Source of the DNA: Pedobacter petrophilus
GTDB lineage: Bacteria > Bacteroidota > Bacteroidia > Sphingobacteriales > Sphingobacteriaceae
Length of the DNA stretch: 36,789 nt
Direction of reading: 5' to 3'
NCBI RefSeq assembly: GCF_009674725.1
Contig: NZ_WKKH01000042.1
Coordinates: 1 to 36,789, forward strand
Positions 16,908-23,958 of the stretch are shown piece by piece (position 1 is the stretch's first letter; every line of letters starts with the position of its first letter). A program made the position numbers and the translations under genes. The notes below the pieces were generated by a model. That model was not told the DNA's origin, made no database searches, and saw only the letters and a program-made list of their open reading frames with translations.

Positions 16908-17399
16908 ATGATGCTTAAATTCAAATATTTAATACTGTTCGTCTGTTTTGCAGGATGCTTTGCTTCCTGTAAAAAGAATGAGGCTTTCGAAGCTTATGAT
17001 CCAGTACCGCAGTTTAAAGCAGATACAACGGCCATCAGGGCTTTTGTTAAAGCGAACAACATTAATGCAGTTAAAGATCAATCTGGTGTTTTTTATGAAA
17101 TAATAGCACCTGGAACAGGAAGCATTTCTTACACAACAAACACTCAAATTACAGCAGATTACGAAGGCAGGTTGCTTAATGGAAATATTTTCGATAGTTC
17201 AAAAGGCACGCCGATAACTTTTTCATTAGGCAGAGTAATCCCCGGATGGCAGATAGGCATTCCAAAAATTCAAAAAGGAGGAAAAATCAGATTAATTATT
17301 CCTTCCTATTTCGGATATGGAAATGTAGCCCAGGGAGCAAATATCCCAGCGAATTCTATACTCGATTTTAATATCACACTTACAGAAGTTTCAAACTAA
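16908..17399 (+). CDS. FKBP-type peptidyl-prolyl isomerase lipoprotein 2
   Basis: 163 residues from the ATG at 16908 (another ATG follows directly at 16911). The signal peptide MLKFKYLILFVCFAG leads to the lipobox FASC followed by KKNE. One FKBP domain follows: ADYEGRLLNGNIFDSSKG, FSLGRVIPGWQIGIPKIQKG, IPSYFGYGN, IPANSILDFNITL. The linker FVKANNINAVKDQSGVFYEI is shared with the flanking paralogues. A longer frame from 16854 adds 18 residues before the signal peptide and would contain the promoter, so it is rejected. The stop codon is immediately followed by the ATG of the third gene (TAAATG). Confidence 0.9.
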   Translation: MMLKFKYLILFVCFAGCFASCKKNEAFEAYDPVPQFKADTTAIRAFVKANNINAVKDQSGVFYEIIAPGTGSISYTTNTQITADYEGRLLNGNIFDSSKGTPITFSLGRVIPGWQIGIPKIQKGGKIRLIIPSYFGYGNVAQGANIPANSILDFNITLTEVSN

Positions 17400-18308
17400 A
17401 TGAACAAATTTACCAAACTTAGCCTTTGCTTATGTTTATTGGCTACAGTACTTTTTAGCGCCTGCGAGAAGGAATATGATTCAATCGAAACGATTGATGA
17501 TACGGCGATTCAGGCTTTCGTAAAAGCCAGCAGCTTAAAATTTACAAAGGATCCAACTGGATATTACTATAGCGTTACCTCACCAGGGACTGGAGCTAGT
17601 GTGAAAAATTCAGATTCTGTATATTATTCTTATACATTTAAAACTTTAAATGGACAAGTTTTAAATCAAAGTTCTGATGTTATGATTCCTGGTACTTTTT
17701 TGGGTTATACAGATCGATTTGCAATTGCTGGTACGTCTTATGTTTTTACAGGTATCAGAGAAGTTTTGTCGAAATTAAGCAGAGGCGGAAAAGCGAGCTT
17801 AGTTTTGCCTTCTAACTTAGCTTTTGGTAAAAATGGTTTGAGCGCTATAAACGTAGGTTCAAACGAGAATATTTTAGTTGAGTTGGGCATTTACAACGAG
17901 TCTAAAATTCATGATATAAATGAATTAGAACTTAATAATTTTTTAAGATCCAATAATCTTACCGCTATCAAAGACCCTTCCCGCGTTCGTTATATCGTTA
18001 CGCAACAAGGAACGGGAAGTCAAGTGTTGTCTTCAAGTACCTTAATTGTAAATTATACTGGCAGACTTCTAACTGGGACAATCTTTGACTCAAATACAGC
18101 GGGTACATATTCAACGACTTTGGTAGGAGTAATTCCTGGTTGGGATATACTAAAAAACTTTAAAGCTGGTACTAAGCTTCGCTTATTTATTCCTTCAGAT
18201 CTTGGTTATGGTCAGGCAGGAAGCAGAAATTCTTCAACTGGAGATTATATCATTCCGCCAAATGCAGATTTGGATTTCGATATCGAAATTGTTAGCGTTA
18301 CGAATTAG
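17400..18308 (+). CDS. Double-domain FKBP-type peptidyl-prolyl isomerase lipoprotein 3
   Basis: 302 residues. The signal peptide ends in the lipobox FSAC. Two FKBP-like modules follow, each preceded by the family linker (FVKASSLKFTKDPTGYYYSV and FLRSNNLTAIKDPSRVRYIV). The C-terminal module keeps the FKBP core: VNYTGRLLTGTIFDSN, GVIPGWDILKNF, IPSDLGYGQAG, IPPNADLDFDIEI. The N-terminal module is divergent (YSYTFKTLNGQVLNQS, no GW motif, LPSNLAFGKNG) and is probably inactive, perhaps a binding module. No promoter is seen in front of it; it should be co-transcribed with gene 2. Its last 11 bp overlap the 3' end of the convergent photolyase gene. Confidence 0.88.
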   Translation: MNKFTKLSLCLCLLATVLFSACEKEYDSIETIDDTAIQAFVKASSLKFTKDPTGYYYSVTSPGTGASVKNSDSVYYSYTFKTLNGQVLNQSSDVMIPGTFLGYTDRFAIAGTSYVFTGIREVLSKLSRGGKASLVLPSNLAFGKNGLSAINVGSNENILVELGIYNESKIHDINELELNNFLRSNNLTAIKDPSRVRYIVTQQGTGSQVLSSSTLIVNYTGRLLTGTIFDSNTAGTYSTTLVGVIPGWDILKNFKAGTKLRLFIPSDLGYGQAGSRNSSTGDYIIPPNADLDFDIEIVSVTN

Positions 18309-19632
18309 CCAACCCCTCCTTAAAAACTTTTAAAACCCTTTCCCTTGCAAATTTATGCTCAACTATTGGTTGGGCATATTTTTTTGTTCCAAACTCTGGT
18401 ACCCACTTTTTAATGTATTCAAATTTAGGATCAAATCTCTTGGTTTGTAATTCGGGGTTAAAAACCCTGAAGTATGGTGCGGCATCATTTCCAGAACCAG
18501 CAGCCCATTGCCATCCGCTAACATTACTTGCCATTTCATAATCAAGCAGTTTACTGGCAAAATAAGCCTCACCCCATCGCCAGTCGATTAACAGGTGTTT
18601 AGATAAAAAACTTGCTGTTACCATGCGCACGCGGTTGTGCATCCAACCGGTTTCATTTAGCTCACGCATGCCTGCATCTACAAGTGGGTAGCCCGTATTT
18701 CCTTCGCACCAGGCTTTAAATTCGTTCTCATTATTTCGCCATTTGATGTGATCATATTGCTTTTTAAAAGAGTTAAAGGCAGCATATGGAAAATGCCACA
18801 AAATCATCATATAAAATTCTCTCCAGGCCAGTTCTGAAAGCCAAACGTTTGATTTCGCGTCAACTGCATCCTTTGCTGCTTTACGGATGCTCACGGTTCC
18901 AAAGCGCAAATGCAAACCAATCCTGGTAGTTCCTGCTATTGCCGGGAAATCGCGTTCATTTGCATAACTATCTAGTTTGTCCTGGTAGCTGATTTTTGGA
19001 AATGCTAATTTGCTCACTTCAAAGCCCATTTCTTTTAGCGTTGGCAAAGGCAAGTATTTAGTTTTAAAAAAGTTATTGAGATATCTTTCTGTTGGATAAG
19101 CTTTAAGATAAAAGTCGTTCAATTTAGCTTGCCATTGTTTATAAAACGGTGTAAAAACGGTATAGGGTGTTTTATCAGACTTTAAAATTTCTCCTTTCTC
19201 AAAAACCACCTGATCTTTAAAAGTCTTAAATTCGATTTTTTCACTTCTTAAAAACTCGGCCATGTTGTCATCACGTTCCCGGGCATATGGTTCGTAGTCA
19301 TGGTTGGTATAAACCTTTGCAACATCATATTCTCTTAATACTTCAGGCCATACTTCCTCAGGCTTGCCATATTTAACAAGTACATCTGATCCATACTTTT
19401 GAAGTACAGTCTTTAAATCAGCAACAGTTTGATATATGAAGGTAATCCGGGCATCATCAACTGCCAGTTTATCCAGAATATTCTGATCAAAAATGAAAAG
19501 TGGTAAAACGGGATGCCCGCCTTTCAAGGCATGATATAATGCGGCATTGTCTTCTAAACGCAAATCGCGGCGGAACCAAAAAATACTAATTCCTAAATCC
19601 CCTGAAGGGGACTTTGAATTTTCATTGTTCAT
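18298..19632 (-). CDS. phrB: Cryptochrome/photolyase-family deoxyribodipyrimidine photolyase
   Basis: 444-residue FAD-dependent DNA photolyase that reverses UV-induced dimers with blue light. The N-terminal antenna domain begins ISIFWFRRDLRLEDNAAL. The FAD and DNA-binding core has GTTRIGLHLRFGTVSIR, WLSELAWREFYMMILWHFP, WMHNRVRMVTASFLSKHLL, DYEMASNVSGWQWAAGSGND and PYFRVFNP, all expected for a functional enzyme of the class I CPD-like group. The first 14 residues, before the conserved core, are unusual: nine of them are encoded by a palindromic intergenic repeat. The gene follows the epimerase by 36 bp on the same strand, and its 3' end overlaps the convergent FKBP gene. Confidence 0.92.
   Translation of the reverse strand: MNNENSKSPSGDLGISIFWFRRDLRLEDNAALYHALKGGHPVLPLFIFDQNILDKLAVDDARITFIYQTVADLKTVLQKYGSDVLVKYGKPEEVWPEVLREYDVAKVYTNHDYEPYARERDDNMAEFLRSEKIEFKTFKDQVVFEKGEILKSDKTPYTVFTPFYKQWQAKLNDFYLKAYPTERYLNNFFKTKYLPLPTLKEMGFEVSKLAFPKISYQDKLDSYANERDFPAIAGTTRIGLHLRFGTVSIRKAAKDAVDAKSNVWLSELAWREFYMMILWHFPYAAFNSFKKQYDHIKWRNNENEFKAWCEGNTGYPLVDAGMRELNETGWMHNRVRMVTASFLSKHLLIDWRWGEAYFASKLLDYEMASNVSGWQWAAGSGNDAAPYFRVFNPELQTKRFDPKFEYIKKWVPEFGTKKYAQPIVEHKFARERVLKVFKEGLANS
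19591..19617. repeat. Palindromic interspersed repeat inside the photolyase 5' coding region
   Basis: The 27-bp element reads TCCTAAATCCCCTGAAGGGG then ACTTTGA, with the palindromic centre TCCCCTGAAGGGGA. A copy with one base deleted follows sucB at 28108-28133. Read on the minus strand it encodes SKSPSGDLG, residues 6-14 of the photolyase, exactly nine codons. Confidence 0.85.
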
Positions 19633-19668
19633 TTATTTCTGATTTTATATACTGGCTTTGGAAGACTT

Positions 19669-20574
19669 TTATTTTTGATACAAATTCGACAACGCATCAT
19701 CCAAATGTGTGAATTTAAACTTGAAACCCGCATTTAAAATTTTTTGAGCAGAAGTATTATTGCTCATCAATACAGCATCGGCTCTTTCACCCATTAATAA
19801 TTCAATTGCTTTTCTCGGCACTTTGATTGGCCATGCCGGGCGATGTAAATGTTTCGCAATGGCTTTTGTTAAGCTTTCATTCGTAACCGGATATGGGGCA
19901 CAAGCATTGTAGCAACCCTCCATTTGCAAATTCTCTATGGCATAAATATACATTTCAACCATATCGTCTAAATGGAGCCAGGGCGTCCACTGTTTCCCTG
20001 TTCCAATTGGAGCTCCTACAAATAATCTTACAGTTTTATCAAGTTGAGGTAAAGCACCGCCATCATTACTAAAAACAATGCCAGTGCGCAGTTTTACGAT
20101 CCGTAAACTTAATTTCCTTCCCTGATCAACTGCATCTTCCCACAGTTTGCAACATTCTGCAAGAAATCCATAACCATTTGGGCTTTCTTCAGTTAAGATT
20201 TCATCACCGCAATCCCCATAATAACCAACGGCAGAGGCAGAGATAAAGGATTTTATTTGATGATCAGGTTTGGATTTTATAGCTTGAAAAAGTAATTCGG
20301 TCGACTTCACCCGGCTATCAAGAATCTGTTTTTTTCGTTCATCAGTCCATTTTTTGTCAGCCACTGGTTCGCCCGCTAAATGAACAATGGCCTCCACACC
20401 AATCAGGCAGTTTACATCGATTTCTCCTTTGTAAACATCCCAGGCATAATTATTTGGATCGCTATCCTTTTTACGGGAAAGCGTATTTACTTCATATCCC
20501 TGGTTCAGTAACTGTTTTTTGAGTGCGGTTCCAACAAGTCCGGTTGCGCCTGTAATCAGAATCTTTTTCGCCAT
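19669..20574 (-). CDS. TIGR01777-type NAD(P)-dependent epimerase (YfcH-like, extended SDR)
   Basis: 301-residue short-chain dehydrogenase/reductase-like protein. The N-terminal Rossmann motif ILITGATGLVGTAL binds NAD(P). The active-site-like YYGDCGDEILTEESPNGYGF carries family-specific residues, and the C-terminal segment with ERADAVLMSNNTSAQKILNAG is typical of the YfcH/TIGR01777 group. The substrate of this family is not established. In this window it lies between MuiA and the photolyase on the minus strand, separated from the photolyase by only 36 bp, so a light- or stress-linked operon is plausible but inferred. Confidence 0.88.
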   Translation of the reverse strand: MAKKILITGATGLVGTALKKQLLNQGYEVNTLSRKKDSDPNNYAWDVYKGEIDVNCLIGVEAIVHLAGEPVADKKWTDERKKQILDSRVKSTELLFQAIKSKPDHQIKSFISASAVGYYGDCGDEILTEESPNGYGFLAECCKLWEDAVDQGRKLSLRIVKLRTGIVFSNDGGALPQLDKTVRLFVGAPIGTGKQWTPWLHLDDMVEMYIYAIENLQMEGCYNACAPYPVTNESLTKAIAKHLHRPAWPIKVPRKAIELLMGERADAVLMSNNTSAQKILNAGFKFKFTHLDDALSNLYQK

Positions 20575-20610
20575 CTATTTTAAACACTAAACATGCGAAA
20601 GGGTTTTTTT

Positions 20611-20648
20611 AAAGACTAAAGACTAAAGACTAAAGACTAAAGACTAAA
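20611..20648. repeat. 7-bp microsatellite (AAAGACT)n and flanking low-complexity DNA
   Basis: Five consecutive copies of AAAGACT end in AAACC. The next 50 bp consist of variants of CGATAAACGA and CGATAGACGA. The GACTAAAGAC core also occurs in the repeats at 1-740, so they may share an origin. The MuiA stop codon (TAG) lies at the edge of this low-complexity stretch. Confidence 0.8.
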
Positions 20649-20694
20649 CCGAGCTGCGACGATAAACGAAGGACGACCAACGATAGACGATAAA

Positions 20695-22311
20695 CTAAAG
20701 ACCAGCGATGATTCTATTTTTTGGTGCTTTAACCGAATAGCTCAATTTAATCGTCTTCGTTTCATTGGGTGCAATTTTCAGCTGCCAGGATAGCATTCCC
20801 GTTTCCTTATTTACTGTTGCGCCGTTGCTTTCGAGCAATTCTATTTCAATATCGCTTTCTGTTGATAGCGGATACTGATCTTTAAGCGATAGTTCTATGG
20901 ATTCTTTTTTGGTGTTTCTAATCTTGATCAAATAAGTAAACAGTTGTTTTTTATTGCTACCAATCAATTTTGTGCTGCTGAAATCTTCCTGTTTTTCTTT
21001 AGTGATGATAATCTTTTTGTCCTTACCCATGCTCAGGCTTAAAGTATCCAGAATATTTGCAGGGTTAATGAAAGATTTGCCTGTATAAGTTCCTTCAAAA
21101 ATGATATTGGCATTGCCGGCCTGAAGATTCAATTTTTCCCAATCCAACACATCAGCCAGTAAAAAAGCATCATTACTTAATCTGGGTGCCGCATAATATC
21201 TGTATTTAGCATGTACTTCATATTCTTTAAATGAAACCGTGTGGGGTTTATTGTCGCTGTTTATGTCATAAGGAATATCGATATCGAAAGTTACCCCTAA
21301 CTGCGTTTCATTAACAGAAGTGTAATTGTTTATTGTTGATGGAGCAGGCATTGCAGCTTTTTTTTGCGTACTGATACCTCTTATCATAATGGTTTCATTT
21401 AGTTTATTGTCAGCTGTTTGCATGCCGTAAACTTGTCCCGTTAACGCTTTCTGTACCTGCGGATAAGTGGAAACAAACCAGGGATTTAAAGTTGGGGCAG
21501 TAATATTATAATTTGGGTTCCCGGTGGATAGGGAAAGTTTTACTTTTCTCCAATCTAACCCGGTATTTTGGGTGATGGCTGCTTTGTAAACCAATCCGAG
21601 CGGCTTAGCTGTGCTGGCAGATTTAATATCGTAACTGGCCAACCAACTCGCACCTGGTGTAACATATGAAATATTATAATCTGCCAGTGTGGTGGTTTTT
21701 GACATTAATTGCAACACCAGCTGTCCGAGTTGCTCATTCGGATTGTTTTTTAACTCGTTTAACTGCTGCTGTAGCGCAGTGAGTTTTTGATTTTGATTTT
21801 CCTCAATCAACGAAAGCGCAGTAATTGCTCCTCTTACTTCGGTGTTTTTAGACCGATAATAATCTGCCAGTTTAATTAATTCGGAAACATTGGTTCCATT
21901 GCTGGTTCCGCCAGATTTTCTGTTTTCATCCAGTAATAGTAAAGTCTGCTCCTCTACAGCCTTTTCATTCTTCGTTTTCGTAACAGCAGCAGTAACAATC
22001 TTAATACTATCATTCAGTTTCTTGATTTCCGGGTTCGCGGCATCTGTATTTAAAAAATCCCGGTTAAACTGAACGGCTAAAATGGTTACACCGCCAGAAA
22101 TGCCTACCTGAATTGAATTTTCATTTACCCGCCCGGAGATGTTGTTAATTACAATTTCTGATGTGCCGGCAGGGAGATTCACTTTTCCCATATGGGAGAG
22201 CTGAGCGCCATTGTTATAGACTGTTACACTTTCTAAGGATGCTTTGCTTTTGATCTGTTGTTGAGCAAAAACACTTATGGGAAATAATAGCGCAAATAAG
22301 ATTCGTTTCAT
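20695..22311 (-). CDS. MuiA-family (mucoidy inhibitor A) protein, DUF4140/DUF4139
   Basis: 538-residue exported protein. The start MKRILFALLFPISVFAQQQ is a signal peptide. An N-terminal DUF4140-like domain (ASLESVTVYNNGAQLSHMGK through NSIQVGISGGVTILAVQF) is followed by a coiled-coil segment (~80-200; repeated Glu, Lys, Gln and Leu). A C-terminal beta-rich DUF4139-like domain follows (ISYVTPGASWLASYDIK, GLVYKAAITQNTGLDWRKVK, LSLSTGNPNYN). A short insert reads ETIMIRGIST. Family members were named from a mucoidy phenotype; the mechanism is not known. It is transcribed divergently from the DASH cryptochrome gene. Confidence 0.88.
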   Translation of the reverse strand: MKRILFALLFPISVFAQQQIKSKASLESVTVYNNGAQLSHMGKVNLPAGTSEIVINNISGRVNENSIQVGISGGVTILAVQFNRDFLNTDAANPEIKKLNDSIKIVTAAVTKTKNEKAVEEQTLLLLDENRKSGGTSNGTNVSELIKLADYYRSKNTEVRGAITALSLIEENQNQKLTALQQQLNELKNNPNEQLGQLVLQLMSKTTTLADYNISYVTPGASWLASYDIKSASTAKPLGLVYKAAITQNTGLDWRKVKLSLSTGNPNYNITAPTLNPWFVSTYPQVQKALTGQVYGMQTADNKLNETIMIRGISTQKKAAMPAPSTINNYTSVNETQLGVTFDIDIPYDINSDNKPHTVSFKEYEVHAKYRYYAAPRLSNDAFLLADVLDWEKLNLQAGNANIIFEGTYTGKSFINPANILDTLSLSMGKDKKIIITKEKQEDFSSTKLIGSNKKQLFTYLIKIRNTKKESIELSLKDQYPLSTESDIEIELLESNGATVNKETGMLSWQLKIAPNETKTIKLSYSVKAPKNRIIAGL

Positions 22312-22421
22312 CGGGTTTAATTAAGGTAATCGTTTTGTATTTTAACTGAAGATGAACGAATGGCCGGCTTTCCATAACTATATTTTTTTTGTTGCCTGTA
22401 TGTAAAGAATTTTCCCAGTTT

Positions 22422-22451
22422 TTGATGCCTGAAAAAAATAAGATAAATTTG
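22422..22451 (+). promoter_or_regulatory. Promoter of the DASH cryptochrome gene
   Basis: TTG (22422-22424), 19 nt, TAAATTTG (22444-22451) match the Bacteroidota consensus. The start codon is at 22486, giving a predicted leader of about 30 nt. Confidence 0.65.
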
Positions 22452-22485
22452 TACTTACTCTCTTAAATCCCTTTTCCGATAAAAG

Positions 22486-23775
22486 ATGTCTAAAAAAATT
22501 TTAGTATGGTTTAGAAATGACCTCCGGTTGCACGACAATGAAATGTTGGTGGAGGCAATTGCTAAGTCAGATTCAATTTTACCTGTTTATATTTTAGATC
22601 CCCGCCAGTTTGAGGAAACCAAGTATGGAACATTGAAAACCGGTAGCGTCAGGACGCAATTTTTATTTGAAAGTGTGGTAGGGTTAAGGAGTGGTTTCAA
22701 GCAAATTGGAGGTAATTTATTAATTGCAACAGGAAATCCGGAGGAAATTATTCCGCAGCTGATTCAGGAATATGAAATTACAGAAGTATATCATCACCGT
22801 GAAGTGGCGCGGGAAGAAACGCATGTATCTGCTTTGGTAGAAAATGCACTCTGGAAATTACGGGTTAATCTTAAGCACTTTATTGGCCATACCTTATATA
22901 ATAAAGAAGATTTACCTTTTCCTATCAAAGATATTCCGGATGCTTTTAATCAATTTAAGAAGAAAATTGAGCGCGATTCCATTATAAAACCTTGTTTTCC
23001 TGCTCCAGATCGCATCAATGTCGCAGAAGTAATTGATTGGGGCACGCTACCATCTTTACCAGAATTAAACCTGGTTCCACAGCAAAAGGACGAAAGGTCG
23101 GATTTCGAATTTGTGGGCGGCGAAGCCGAAGGTTTAGCCCATTTACAGAAAGTAATTGTTGCCATGCAGCAAGCCGCTACTACTAAAAATTTAATTCTTG
23201 TTTCTAAACTTTCTGCCTGGTTGGCAATGGGTTGTCTTTCTCCGCGTAAAGTGTATTGGGAAATTAAGAAAATGGAAGGAATGCCAAATACGAAGGCCAT
23301 GTTTAACCATATTCTATTGGGTTTGCTATGGAGAGATTATTTCCGTTTTATGTTCAAAAAATACGGCAATACTTTTTTCCATCCTGACGGTTTCGGCAGC
23401 CAGGGCTTAGTGGATATTGAAAACGAGCAAGAGAATTTCAGCAAGTGGAAAAATGCACAAACCGGATTTGCTGTGGTTGATGCAGTGATGACCGAATTAA
23501 ATCAGACTGGATTTATATCGAACATTGCACGTCAAACGGCCGCTTTATATCTGGTCAATAACCTGGAAGTTAGCTGGATTTTTGGCGCGGCTTATTTTGA
23601 AGAAAAGCTGATTGATTACAATCCGGCAAGTACCTGGGGGAATTGGGCTAATATTGCAGGTGTTGGCAATGACCAAAAAACGAAAAATGTATTCGATATC
23701 GATAAAAACATTAAAAATCTCGATCCGAAAGGAAATTATGCCTTAATCTGGCTTCCTGAACAAATGATTGACTGA
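22486..23775 (+). CDS. DASH-family cryptochrome
   Basis: 429-residue flavoprotein of the photolyase superfamily; DASH members repair cyclobutane dimers in single-stranded or looped DNA and may also signal. The antenna domain begins ILVWFRNDLRLHDNEML. The DASH-diagnostic segment HTLYNKEDLPFPIKDIPDAF is present, as are GLLWRDYFRFMFKKYG and the terminal TWGNWANIAGVGNDQKTKN. It is a different subfamily from the photolyase at 18298-19632, so the locus carries two light-dependent repair enzymes. It has its own promoter and is divergent from muiA. Confidence 0.92.
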   Translation: MSKKILVWFRNDLRLHDNEMLVEAIAKSDSILPVYILDPRQFEETKYGTLKTGSVRTQFLFESVVGLRSGFKQIGGNLLIATGNPEEIIPQLIQEYEITEVYHHREVAREETHVSALVENALWKLRVNLKHFIGHTLYNKEDLPFPIKDIPDAFNQFKKKIERDSIIKPCFPAPDRINVAEVIDWGTLPSLPELNLVPQQKDERSDFEFVGGEAEGLAHLQKVIVAMQQAATTKNLILVSKLSAWLAMGCLSPRKVYWEIKKMEGMPNTKAMFNHILLGLLWRDYFRFMFKKYGNTFFHPDGFGSQGLVDIENEQENFSKWKNAQTGFAVVDAVMTELNQTGFISNIARQTAALYLVNNLEVSWIFGAAYFEEKLIDYNPASTWGNWANIAGVGNDQKTKNVFDIDKNIKNLDPKGNYALIWLPEQMID

Positions 23776-23900
23776 GAGAATTTTGAATGATAGAATGGCT
23801 TGCTTTTTGATACTATCAATTAATAATTCATTCAACCAAAAATCACTCGTTTATTGATAATGGTTCTATAATTCAAAAAATCTTATTTTAATACAGTTTT

Positions 23901-23933
23901 TTGCCGTTTATATAAGGTAAAATTCTAATTTTG
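23901..23933 (+). promoter_or_regulatory. Probable promoter of the 2-oxoglutarate dehydrogenase operon
   Basis: TTG (23901-23903), 22 nt, TAATTTTG (23926-23933). The spacing is slightly long. The -7 box is 25 nt before the sucA ATG. Confidence 0.55.
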
Positions 23934-23958
23934 TAATGCTTATAGTAAACAGTTAATA

